This document shows, one piece after another, positions 37,388 through 46,048 of a stretch of DNA of 64,000 nt. Below the pieces are notes generated by a model that ran no database searches, was not told where the DNA came from, and saw only the letters and a program-made list of their open reading frames with translations. How positions within the stretch are numbered: position 1 is the stretch's first letter; every line of letters starts with the position of its first letter. Position numbers and translations under genes: made by a program. Source of the DNA: Limisphaera sp. (GTDB lineage: Bacteria > Verrucomicrobiota > Verrucomicrobiia > Limisphaerales > Limisphaeraceae). The stretch lies in contig JANWVC010000001.1 of the NCBI GenBank assembly GCA_025057755.1, positions 1-64,000 on the forward strand, read 5' to 3'.

Positions 37388-37581
37388 GGAAGTCACCAAG
37401 GGACCGCGGCTGGATCGCGTGTTCATCACAGCCGCAAGATTAGCATCCTTGAGCGCTGCGCACCAGCAGCTTCTGGCAGCCGTGGCCACAAAAACGCCGG
37501 TTGAGCAACAAACCGGCCTTTCGCCCGAAATGGCTTGCCTATAATTGCCAGGGTCCTGCTCCTCGCCTTGCCCCGATAATG

Positions 37582-39036
37582 CTAACGAGGGGACGAAACC
37601 CTCGAACCCTCCTTTTCGGCATCCGATTCGACCGCAGCCTGCGGCAGTGGCAAAATGCGTGTGACGGAAAGTTCTTCCCATCTCTCGGGGTGCCTCTGCG
37701 ACGCATTTGCTACACGTTGAGCCAACTCTGCGTCTAAAGCGTCCAATTGTTGAAGCGTTTCATAGACCAAGCGGGGCAGTCCAGGTCGAACCATCCCTGT
37801 GGCGGGCACAGGCAGATCCGCATTCGGTCGTTGTGTCAAGTACCTGCGAAGAGCCCGGACATATGCCATGGCCATGACTTGTGCCTCCGGCGGCAGCCTC
37901 CCGATCAATTGCTCCAGTCGCAACGCACAAGCCATTAGGGCCGTCTGCTGCCGTGCCCAGTCCCACTGACGAATCACCGTCTGCAACGACACGTTGGTCT
38001 TGGCCCGGGGCAATTCGTCCGGAGTGGCTCGAATTTCGGCCGGAACCTGCACCGACGCTTGGAGATCGGTCCATCCTAAAGATGCCCGCCCGGCCCCATG
38101 AATCGGCTCGAACCGGAAACAGGCCACCTGCAACGCCCACCATTTCTCCACGTCGAGCATGCGGGGGAACTCCGCTTCAAAGGCGGTCAAAAAGGCGGTT
38201 TGCCAGTTCAAGAATCGAGCTCGATGGATCAGAAACTTCGTCAGCTTCGCCGAGCCTTGCGGCAGTCGCAACAACTCATGGACAAGCAGCTCCGCACTGG
38301 CCCGGAATCGATCCGATTCCGTCTCCGGATGACCGGCCACGCCGGGCCAACTGAGTTCCTGCCAGGTCAGGGGCCCATGTTGTTCCAACACCGGCCGGGC
38401 CTGCGCCAACGGGTCATAGCGGCGTCGCTCGATCACGGTCCGTCGAAAAACCACCGGACCCGCGCCAGAGGGAGCCGCAAAAAGCAACTCCTCTCCAGCC
38501 AGGGATTGCAGCCGGGCCGCCAGTCCGGATACCAACCACGCCGGCAGATCGGTCGACAGTTCGCCCGCCGCTTGGTTGGCGATTTCCAATAAGATGACAT
38601 GCACCAATCCCTCCAAAAGCCGCTGTCGGTTCACCACCACGGGCACCCCCAAACGATATTTCCATCCTGCGGGCATGCGCTCGGCTAATAATGTGAGCGA
38701 ATCGGCCGGACTTTGCGCAGGAATCACCGTGAGATGAATCCGGCTCCGCGCCGGTGGTAGCAAACTCAGCTCATGTCTTAAACGCTGGCCAACACGCTCA
38801 GCCGAGACCAACAATAACGCCGGCTCAACCCGCATGTACGCAGCGTTGGTAGACAACGCGACCAGGTCGGCCGACAGCGGAACCTTCCAAACTTGGCTGG
38901 CCAGGAACTGACCGGAATGACTTACTAAGACTTGGTGACCAGCGCCCCAGCCGTCAAAAGCCGACCAAACGAGCAAGGTTGAAACAACGAAAAACCCCCT
39001 GACAATCCGTCCGCGCAAGCAATCCACGCGGACCAT
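37582..39036 (-). CDS. Exported protein resembling a degenerate peptidase MA
   Basis: The 484-residue product has an export signal (IVRGFFVVSTLLVWSAFDGW). The middle resembles the gluzincin peptidase MA fold: a helix (LLEGLVHVILLEIANQ) where HExxH would lie, followed by a loop with LPAWLVSGLAARL, where active enzymes usually have PxWLxEGxA. The zinc-binding HExxH and the downstream glutamate are not seen, so catalysis is doubtful. A helical C-terminal half follows. ATG 39036 is chosen; the longer frame upstream overlaps the FmdB gene. It is 34 bp after fmdB. Family assignment is by pattern only. Confidence 0.65.
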   Translation of the reverse strand: MVRVDCLRGRIVRGFFVVSTLLVWSAFDGWGAGHQVLVSHSGQFLASQVWKVPLSADLVALSTNAAYMRVEPALLLVSAERVGQRLRHELSLLPPARSRIHLTVIPAQSPADSLTLLAERMPAGWKYRLGVPVVVNRQRLLEGLVHVILLEIANQAAGELSTDLPAWLVSGLAARLQSLAGEELLFAAPSGAGPVVFRRTVIERRRYDPLAQARPVLEQHGPLTWQELSWPGVAGHPETESDRFRASAELLVHELLRLPQGSAKLTKFLIHRARFLNWQTAFLTAFEAEFPRMLDVEKWWALQVACFRFEPIHGAGRASLGWTDLQASVQVPAEIRATPDELPRAKTNVSLQTVIRQWDWARQQTALMACALRLEQLIGRLPPEAQVMAMAYVRALRRYLTQRPNADLPVPATGMVRPGLPRLVYETLQQLDALDAELAQRVANASQRHPERWEELSVTRILPLPQAAVESDAEKEGSRVSSPR

Positions 39037-39070
39037 ACGAGGACCAACACTGCAGGTCCTACCCGATCTT

Positions 39071-39406
39071 TCAGCCAGCCTTGGGGCCGGCGCCTGCGGT
39101 TGACGCGGAAACGGGACCTTCCTTCCCGCCAGATTTCCCGCTCTGACTGTCTCCGCCGCTTGTTGCCGACGCTTCCCGTTTGGCGGCCTGCTTATAACTT
39201 TCGCTCCGATAATCCGTAATATAGAAGCCACTCCCCTTAAACAAGAGGCCAGCACCACCGCTGATGGCGCGTTTAACCCGGCCTTTGCCCCACCGTTTCC
39301 GGCCGCACAATTCCTTCGGACAACACGCCAGCGGCGACTCCGATATAGACTGGAAGATCTCAAACTGATGACCGCACTTTTCGCAAATGTATTCGTAAGT
39401 CGGCAT
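39071..39406 (-). CDS. FmdB-family zinc ribbon protein
   Basis: A 111-residue protein beginning MPTYEYICEKCGHQFEIFQS, the hallmark of FmdB zinc ribbons. The second cysteine pair is CCPKELCG near residues 28-35. A low-complexity Gly/Ser/Ala tail (about residues 80-111) is common in the family. FmdB proteins are putative regulators of unknown target. A strong Shine-Dalgarno (GGAGGAG) precedes the ATG. Confidence 0.9.
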   Translation of the reverse strand: MPTYEYICEKCGHQFEIFQSISESPLACCPKELCGRKRWGKGRVKRAISGGAGLLFKGSGFYITDYRSESYKQAAKREASATSGGDSQSGKSGGKEGPVSASTAGAGPKAG

Positions 39407-39481
39407 GGATCTCCTCCCTGAATCGAACTTACCCGGATCGGATGCCGTCGCGGTCGCCGGACGTCTGCGCCAAGGTCGGTC

Positions 39482-40279
39482 TCAACGCGCCGGGGGATTG
39501 GTCCCCGGAGCATTCGTAACAGGAGGAATCACCCGCACCGTACCATCAGCGCTTACTTCAACGTTGAGATCGTAAGCATCGCCGGCAGCCGGTTTGCGCG
39601 GCGCCAGACCCCGCATCAAGAGGGTGGCACCCCGCAACTCCTGGCCTCCGAGCAAGCCTCGCCGGATCCAATCCAGCCGCCGTGCGAGATTGAGTTCCTC
39701 TCTTAGTTTGGCCACCTGAGCTCGGAGCGTTTCCAGATCGTTAAACTGGCGCTCCAACTCGGCTTTTTCGGCCAGCAACCGCTTCAGCTCCTGCTCCAGG
39801 AAAGCCTTGTCACCTTCAGCCGCCGCAAGCTTCGCCCGAACGGCTGCAATCTGTTCCGTCAGATTGGTTAACGCCAACGCCAGTTCCTGAGCCCGTTGAT
39901 CCAGCTCATTGCGTTGCGATTCCAGCTCCGCAATCCGGGCCTCCCGCTGGACTAACGTTTGTCGCGCCTCCTCCAACTGAGCACGCGTCTCTGCAAGCGT
40001 ACTCTCGGTCTGCTGCAAACGATTGGAGAGCAGAGCAAACTCGTTGGTCAACCGACCCAGGACCTGCTGCTGTTCGCTCAGCTGCCGCTCCAATTCCCCG
40101 CTCCGACGTCGTTCATTCTCCAGCAACCCTTCCGCCGTCGTCCAACGATTCGAGTGGTACAAAATGGCTTCGGCGGCCTTTTGCTGCTCCTCCCTGGACT
40201 TCTGTCGCGTCATCCACAGGCTGATCGCCAGGGCAGCAGCCACCACAGCCAGCACGATCACCACGACCTTGGTTTTCAT
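39482..40279 (-). CDS. Membrane-anchored coiled-coil protein
   Basis: The 265-residue product has one N-terminal transmembrane helix (VVVIVLAVVAAALAISLWM). A long coiled coil spans about residues 50-210, dense in Glu, Leu, Arg and Gln. A beta tail follows (AYDLNVEVSADGTVRVIPPV), and the end is Pro/Asn-rich. It is probably periplasmic with an inner-membrane anchor. No enzyme motif is seen. ATG 40279 is used because the TM segment begins right after it. It precedes fmdB and the zincin-like gene on the same strand. Confidence 0.8.
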   Translation of the reverse strand: MKTKVVVIVLAVVAAALAISLWMTRQKSREEQQKAAEAILYHSNRWTTAEGLLENERRRSGELERQLSEQQQVLGRLTNEFALLSNRLQQTESTLAETRAQLEEARQTLVQREARIAELESQRNELDQRAQELALALTNLTEQIAAVRAKLAAAEGDKAFLEQELKRLLAEKAELERQFNDLETLRAQVAKLREELNLARRLDWIRRGLLGGQELRGATLLMRGLAPRKPAAGDAYDLNVEVSADGTVRVIPPVTNAPGTNPPAR

Positions 40280-40499
40280 ATTGGGTTCGACAATGCCGTG
40301 TTCAGCAACATTTGGCAAGCCCCCCACAACCGGCCGACCCAGCCTATCGCAGACCCTGTGATTCCTCAAAAAACCCTGGCAGGCCAACCCGGTCCCGAGT
40401 TGCCCCTTGGACATGGTGAGGCGAGCAGCCGCCGAAAGCGTTCACACCGACCACAATTCAAGTTGCCGCCGCGCCCCGCGACGGCCCAGCATGTAACGC

Positions 40500-41390
40500 A
40501 TGAAGAGCGAACCGGTCTTGGAAATTGACCTGCCCGGGATTCCAAAATTGCGGAGTGGCAAAGTACGGGAAATTTTTGATCTGGGCGACCAGCTCCTGAT
40601 GGTGGCCACCGACCGGATTTCGGCCTTCGACGTCATTTTGCCCAATGGCATTCCGCGCAAGGGGGAAATTCTGACCCAAATTTCCTTTTTCTGGTTCCAA
40701 CAGTTCCAATCCTGGGTCCCAAACCATCTATTGGCCGGCCCGGAAGACCCGTTGCCGCCCGTCCTAGGACCTTATGCGAAGCTCCTCCACCGACGTTCCA
40801 TGCTCGTGTGCAAAGCCCAACCGCTACCCGTAGAGTGCATCGTACGCGGCTACCTCGCAGGCAGCGCATGGAAGGAATATCGCCAACGGGGCAGCGTCAG
40901 CGGTATCCCCCTGCCCCCCGGCATGCAAGAATCCGAGGAACTACCCGAGCCCATTTTCACCCCATCTACCAAAGCCCAAAAAGGCCATGACCAAAACATC
41001 TCCTTCGACGAAGTCCGTCGCTTCTTAGGCGAAGATTTGGCTTGCCAAGTGCGAGATCTCAGCCTCCGGATCTATCAGGAAGCCCGCGCCTATGCGCGCA
41101 GCCGGGGCATCCTCATCGCCGATACCAAGTTCGAATTCGGCCTACACCAAGGCAAACTCTTGCTCATCGACGAGGTCCTGACCCCCGATTCGTCCCGATT
41201 CTGGCCCGCCGACCAATACCAGCCAGGTCGGCCCCAGCCCAGTTTCGACAAACAATACGTCCGAGATTACCTGGAAAGTGTTAGCTGGAACAAGCAGTCC
41301 CCCGGACCGGTCCTGCCCCCCGAAATCGTATCTGCCACGGCCGCGCGCTACATGGAAGCTTACGAACGGTTAACCGGTCGGCAACTGTGA
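40500..41390 (+). CDS. purC: SAICAR synthetase
   Basis: PurC joins aspartate to CAIR in purine synthesis. The 296-residue protein opens GKVREIFDLGDQLLMVATDR and ISAFDVILPNGIPRKGEILT, then shows VECIVRGYLAGSAWKEYRQR. The ATP- and aspartate-binding blocks (DTKFEFG, LIDEVLTPDSSRFWPADQY) are intact. It is the longer (~300-residue) form. It is the only plus-strand gene here, transcribed divergently from the coiled-coil gene. Confidence 0.97.
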   Translation: MKSEPVLEIDLPGIPKLRSGKVREIFDLGDQLLMVATDRISAFDVILPNGIPRKGEILTQISFFWFQQFQSWVPNHLLAGPEDPLPPVLGPYAKLLHRRSMLVCKAQPLPVECIVRGYLAGSAWKEYRQRGSVSGIPLPPGMQESEELPEPIFTPSTKAQKGHDQNISFDEVRRFLGEDLACQVRDLSLRIYQEARAYARSRGILIADTKFEFGLHQGKLLLIDEVLTPDSSRFWPADQYQPGRPQPSFDKQYVRDYLESVSWNKQSPGPVLPPEIVSATAARYMEAYERLTGRQL

Positions 41391-41440
41391 AGTACCCCTC
41401 CGGCACCTCAATCCCCAGACGCGTCGCCCTCCTTTTGCCT

Positions 41441-42355
41441 TCAGCCCTCCCCCCAGACCCTTCGCAAATATGCCACGCCCTCGCGCACTTCGTCGGCACT
41501 GAGCGAGGGGCTCAACTCGAATACCTTCACATGCTCGGGCCGTACCCAAGGCCGCAACGCGACAAAGTCCACCTGACCAGTTCCCGGCGCGCAGTGATCC
41601 CTACAGGGCGGTTTGACGTCATGAATATGAAAGCCCGCTAAACGGTCGGCAAACGACTCCAAATGGAGCACGTGATGAATCAGACCCAGCTCCTCCTTGA
41701 TCTGAGCATGCCCCGTATCATGCCAATAAGCCACCGTCGGTGACGAAAATTCCCGAAAGAAAAAACGCAGATCGGTCTCAAATGGAATCTCCTCCAAGGC
41801 TTCCCGATTCTCAATGCCCAAACGCAGTCCTCGTCGTTCGGCCTCGGGAATCAAACGCCGCAGCGTGTCGTGGGCATATTCCACAAAAGGCTCCTTCCGA
41901 GCCTCCCTCCGCTCAATGGCTTCTGCCAAACATGCTTCATAGCGCGGGCTTTGACGCTGACCAGCCGCCAACAACTCCTTCAACCGCCCGGTATAATCCT
42001 TCATCTCCACGCTGCCCATGTGCAAGACCACCAACGGGGCGCCCACTCGCACGGCAAAATCAAACGTCTTTAATGTGTTCTTGACGGCCAAGTCCCGCTC
42101 CCGAGCAAACTGGGCTGAAAACTGGAACAGGTTGGGTGCTGCGTGGGTCACACCCATCGGCAAAGGACAGAAATTATGCAGACTCGAAATGCGAATCTCC
42201 CCGGCATCCACAGCCTGTAAAATGCCTTCCACCAGACTAAGCCGGATCCCGTGACTCAGCTCGGCGTACTCAAAGCCCAGCTCCCGGATCTCGCGAAGCA
42301 TTGCCCGACCGTCGGTGTGGCGATGCGAATTCCAACATGTGGAAAACGCATACAT
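41441..42355 (-). CDS. Sugar phosphate isomerase/epimerase-like TIM barrel
   Basis: The 304-residue product belongs to the xylose-isomerase-like (AP endonuclease 2) TIM-barrel superfamily. Candidate metal ligands appear at strand ends: E in YAELSHGIR, H in VVLHMGSVEM, E in LGIENREA, H in YWHDTGHAQI and H in FHIHDVKPP. Members act on sugars, inositols or related compounds, and substrate cannot be read from sequence. ATG 42355 (MYAFSTCWNSHRHTDGR) is preferred. The previous gene on this strand is rpsU. Confidence 0.8.
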   Translation of the reverse strand: MYAFSTCWNSHRHTDGRAMLREIRELGFEYAELSHGIRLSLVEGILQAVDAGEIRISSLHNFCPLPMGVTHAAPNLFQFSAQFARERDLAVKNTLKTFDFAVRVGAPLVVLHMGSVEMKDYTGRLKELLAAGQRQSPRYEACLAEAIERREARKEPFVEYAHDTLRRLIPEAERRGLRLGIENREALEEIPFETDLRFFFREFSSPTVAYWHDTGHAQIKEELGLIHHVLHLESFADRLAGFHIHDVKPPCRDHCAPGTGQVDFVALRPWVRPEHVKVFELSPSLSADEVREGVAYLRRVWGEG

Positions 42356-42457
42356 GGATGTTCGCAACTCAACCGTCTCCGACTGAAACGCCCCAAAAAA
42401 ACAAAAACCGGCTGACCCACCTCCCTGGGCTGCAGCCGGCATTACGACCCCAATGAC

Positions 42458-42655
42458 TCACATCTCCGCGTAACGCGCATTGAGCATCGCCGCGAAGCGC
42501 GCCGCCTTTTCCTTACGCCGACGCCGTTCGCTCGGCTTCTCGTAATGCCGGTGGTTGCGCACAATGCGCAAGACACCTTCCCGATCCAGCTTCTTTTTCA
42601 AGCGCCTCAGCGCCTTGTCAATCGGCTCTCCCTTCTTCAATCGGATCTCGCTCAA
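42458..42655 (-). CDS. rpsU: Ribosomal protein bS21
   Basis: The 65-residue, very basic product matches bS21: [20 protein letters not shown] and RRNHYEKPSxRRRRK-like blocks, with length as expected. The start is TTG; the codon frame upstream meets a stop three codons earlier, so no ATG is available. A sigma70-like promoter lies about 80 bp upstream. Confidence 0.95.
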   Translation of the reverse strand: MSEIRLKKGEPIDKALRRLKKKLDREGVLRIVRNHRHYEKPSERRRRKEKAARFAAMLNARYAEM

Positions 42656-43130
42656 GGTCCATCACGTCCTCTCCATTGACCTTCACGGATCGGCCCATGC
42701 CTAACCCCGGTGCTCGGTCAAGGGACTCATACCATAGGTGTCTACGCTCCTGACTGTCAATGGCCAAATCGCACCCCCAGCCCCTGATCCTTAGAAAAGC
42801 CCTCCATCCTCTGCCCCACACTGCGGCCCGAGATCATTCAACGCTGAAACTTTTCCAGGTCCGGCGCAGCAGTCACCATCCGCAGCGCGGTCTGAATCCC
42901 GAGGAAATTCCAACCCTCCGTACCCAACCCATCGAATCACCGGCCCTCCTCCACTTTCGAATAGAAATCCGTGCCGCTTGAAACTACAACCAGAGCAAGT
43001 CCCCGCATCAACCTCAAGGTCCGAACGAACGGCTCCAACTTCCTCAAGCAGAAATCCCACTGGAACTGTGCCCATCTCCAACTTGCCTCAATATGTGGAG
43101 GAAGCATCCTCGAAAGTTTCTCTCTTTGGA
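42656..43130. other. Intergenic region between MFS gene and rpsU
   Basis: About 475 bp with no supported gene apart from the rpsU promoter. A 96-codon minus-strand frame (42791-43081) has no recognisable product or ribosome site and is treated as noise. Confidence 0.5.
42731..42760 (-). promoter_or_regulatory. Sigma70-type promoter for rpsU
   Basis: On the minus strand a perfect -35 TTGACA (42760-42755) is separated by 18 bp from TATGGT (42736-42731). This would start transcription near 42724, giving a ~70-nt leader before the TTG start. Confidence 0.5.
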
Positions 43131-44375
43131 CTATTCAGAAAGTTCTTCCACCCATGGCCCCGTCGGCCGCCCCCGTCGCCCTTGAGGCAACTCCGGCAGC
43201 AAGATTGCCGTCCCAACCAAAATCAATGCCACACTGAGGATCGCCACTTGCTCCACCGTGTAATATTCAATCAACGAAAAGGCCACCATCGGGGCTAATA
43301 CCCCGCGCAAGCCCGTAAAGAAGGTATGCACACTCATATAGTCAGCCACCCGCTCAGGGGGCGCAAATTTTGTGACCCAGAGACTCCAGGCAACGTCACC
43401 TCCAGCACTTGAGATACCAAATAGCACCGCTGCCACCACAAGACCCAATACACTGTGGCTGGTGAAAAAGGTGCCAATGCCCGCCGCAAAACCCAGATTC
43501 AATGCTATCCGCAAGACAAAGAAGTTCGCGCGATCAAACAACCACCCCCACACGGGGCTCATCACCAGCCGGGCCACGTTTGGAATCACCCCGGTCAATA
43601 AAGCCACGACCGCCACATTGAGTGGTTCGCCTCCAGCCGTAACCCCATGCCGCGGATTGGCCAGATACTCTACACGCAGCGGCACCATCATCAAATTGCC
43701 GAAACCCATAAACATCCACATCCACAACGTGCGTCGAAAAAGGGCATCCTGACGCACAAACCGCATCGCCTTGAATGGATGCGCCCCCTCCGTGCGCGTT
43801 AAGGGACGCGACGGACACTGCCGCATCGACCATCCCGCCAACAAAAAAGCACCAGCAAGCACCACCAAAAGCCAGGGATAAGTCTCCATCCGGCTGGACA
43901 AGGCGCGGCCGGCCAGTTCGCTAAAAAGCGCCGCAACCGCAATGCGGATCATGACCGTACGTGAAAACAACCGCCCCCGCTGCTGCTCCGGATAATTGTC
44001 CTGAAACACCTGTGTCATCAGGGGAACTGTCATGGCTAGACAGGCCCCGGACACCGCAGCGCCCACCACATACAGCCCCGGAGTCCGTACCACGGCCATG
44101 AGCAACAAAACCGCAGACCCCGTAAACGCCAACGCAGCTGCAGCTCGGCTGACCCGCCAGCCAGCTTGCTCCACCCTCGAGACCCACCAAGGAGACAGCA
44201 GAAAACCCAGACTGCCGCCCCCAGCAACCAGGGCCTTAGCCCATCCGGCGGCTTCAAACCATCGAACCGCGATCAACAGCAGGAAGGTCGTACCAGCGGT
44301 CTCCAATACCCCGCTGGCTACCGCCCGCATTCGTTCACACTGATAAGTCCGTAGACACCGCTCCGCCGGGTTCAC
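43131..44375 (-). CDS. Major facilitator superfamily transporter
   Basis: The 414-residue product has about twelve hydrophobic segments in two halves, e.g. GVLETAGTTFLLLIAVRWF, LYVVGAAVSGACLAMTVPLM, YPWLLVVLAGAFLLAGW and SVLGLVVAAVLFGISSAGGD. The central loop (about 190-210) is basic. Substrate is unknown. The GTG start is supported by a strong Shine-Dalgarno (GGAGGTG) six bases upstream. It stands next to the response regulator-kinase gene but not in an evident operon. Confidence 0.85.
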   Translation of the reverse strand: MNPAERCLRTYQCERMRAVASGVLETAGTTFLLLIAVRWFEAAGWAKALVAGGGSLGFLLSPWWVSRVEQAGWRVSRAAAALAFTGSAVLLLMAVVRTPGLYVVGAAVSGACLAMTVPLMTQVFQDNYPEQQRGRLFSRTVMIRIAVAALFSELAGRALSSRMETYPWLLVVLAGAFLLAGWSMRQCPSRPLTRTEGAHPFKAMRFVRQDALFRRTLWMWMFMGFGNLMMVPLRVEYLANPRHGVTAGGEPLNVAVVALLTGVIPNVARLVMSPVWGWLFDRANFFVLRIALNLGFAAGIGTFFTSHSVLGLVVAAVLFGISSAGGDVAWSLWVTKFAPPERVADYMSVHTFFTGLRGVLAPMVAFSLIEYYTVEQVAILSVALILVGTAILLPELPQGRRGRPTGPWVEELSE

Positions 44376-44544
44376 CCGCCACCTCCACCCGATCCCCGCT
44401 CAGGCACGGTCCTCAGCCACCTGGGACCAACCCCACACCTGCAAATCCGCATAAGTGCGCATGCCACAATATCCAAGCTCAATCGGATCCTCCCCCAAGA
44501 ATCCCCTAATGGGAGCCCTGCCCAACGCTGTTGCCTCTCGATCC

Positions 44545-45843
44545 TCAACCCGCCCCCGACGCCTCAGTCGGCAGCATGAGAGCAGGAAAATACACCGTAA
44601 AGGTGGTACCTTCTCCCGAACAGGTCTCCACGAAAACGGCTCCACGCGCCGAGCGAACCAGGCGTTGCACAATGTTCAGTCCCAGTCCAGTCCCTTGTTG
44701 GCGATCCTTCGTGGTGAACCACGGATCAAAAATCCTCGCCAATACCTCCGGCGGCATCCCAGGCCCGTTGTCCCGCACTCGCATCGCCAAAAGCGGCGGG
44801 GTGTTGTCAAAGCCCTCCATATTAAGAAAGCGCGTGCGGGGAGTGTCCCGGAATCGAGATAGATCCAAGGGCTCGGTCAACAACTGGCCCTCCACCTCGA
44901 CGCGATGCGGCTCGGTCGAACATTGAAACGCATTCACCGCCAGATTCATCAACACCTGAATGAAATCCGTCCCATTGGTACGGACGGCCACCGGTTCCGT
45001 CACCGGATGCAACACAAACTCGTGACGTTGGGCACTGGGATGCACCCGCACCAATTGCGCGAGGTCACCCAACAACTGTTGAACCCGCCCGCTCGTGGCG
45101 TCCTCGCCACCACGTTTCAAATAGCTCAGATACCGCCGGGAAATCTCCACACAGTTGGTCACCTGCCGCGTGATCACACGCAACCGTTCCCGGAAAAACT
45201 CCAAATCCGAAGCTTCAAGGCGCTGCACCTGGTTCAGTCGTTGATTCAGCATCTGGAGATAACCCGAAATCACCGTTAAGGGCCCGTTGATGTCATGAAT
45301 GATGCTGGCGTAAATCTCGCCCCGCGTCTGCGCGATCTGCTCCGCGATCCGCTGGTTTTGCAACTCCGCTCGCAAGGCCTGCACATGCTCCGCGTTATGG
45401 TGCAGTTCATACTCCAATGTGTGCCGCTGCAACGCACGCTGAACCGCCGCGCGAATCGTGGCCACGTCGAATGGTTTGTTGATGTAATCACAGGCCTGCA
45501 AACGCAATGCTTGCCGAATGGTCTCCGTCGTCTCGTAAGCCGTGATCACCACCACCTCAATGCCCGGATTTACGTGCTTCAGCCGTTCCAACACCTCCAA
45601 GCCCGACATACCCGCCATCCGGATGTCCGTGATCGCCACATCCACCGGATGCTGCTGGGCCAGCGCTATGGCAGTGGGTCCGTCCGACGCCAGTAACACT
45701 TCAAAGTCGTCTTTGAAAATCACCTGCAACGACTGGCGCGGTCCTTCCTCGTCGTCCACAATCAACAACACCGGCTTGCGACGCGGCAAGGCGCTAACGG
45801 GCGCGGTATTTGCCGCGTCGGGTATCATCTTCATGGTGCTCAT
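44545..45843 (-). CDS. Receiver domain fused to histidine kinase
   Basis: The 432-residue product starts with a receiver domain: VLLIVDDEEGPRQS, phospho-acceptor Asp in AITDIRMAGMSG, then VVVITAYE and the Lys in DYINKPFD. A coiled coil (about 150-180) leads to a HisKA H-box (IIHDINGPLTVISGYLQML) and a HATPase domain with N-box (VLMNLAVNAFQCS), G1 (DNGPGMPP) and G2 (GTGLGLNIV). No sensor or membrane segment is seen, so it is cytoplasmic and probably receives phosphate or a partner signal. ATG 45843 has an AGGAG site; an upstream GTG-like start is less likely. It is divergent from the cytochrome genes. Confidence 0.9.
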   Translation of the reverse strand: MSTMKMIPDAANTAPVSALPRRKPVLLIVDDEEGPRQSLQVIFKDDFEVLLASDGPTAIALAQQHPVDVAITDIRMAGMSGLEVLERLKHVNPGIEVVVITAYETTETIRQALRLQACDYINKPFDVATIRAAVQRALQRHTLEYELHHNAEHVQALRAELQNQRIAEQIAQTRGEIYASIIHDINGPLTVISGYLQMLNQRLNQVQRLEASDLEFFRERLRVITRQVTNCVEISRRYLSYLKRGGEDATSGRVQQLLGDLAQLVRVHPSAQRHEFVLHPVTEPVAVRTNGTDFIQVLMNLAVNAFQCSTEPHRVEVEGQLLTEPLDLSRFRDTPRTRFLNMEGFDNTPPLLAMRVRDNGPGMPPEVLARIFDPWFTTKDRQQGTGLGLNIVQRLVRSARGAVFVETCSGEGTTFTVYFPALMLPTEASGAG

Positions 45844-46048
45844 GACGGTCTCCTGCCCATTCCTGCCCACGACCCGCATCGCGCTGTCCGCCGAACCCTG
45901 GCCCGCATCATAGCGGCCGCGTCTCCTATCTCAAGCCTATCCAAACTGATACTTAGCGTGCACAGGCCCTCGTCTGCGGCAAAACCGGTGTGCTTTTCAC
46001 CAAATCATGAGCAGTGTTCGCCCACAAGCCGCACTAAGATGAGCTGAT

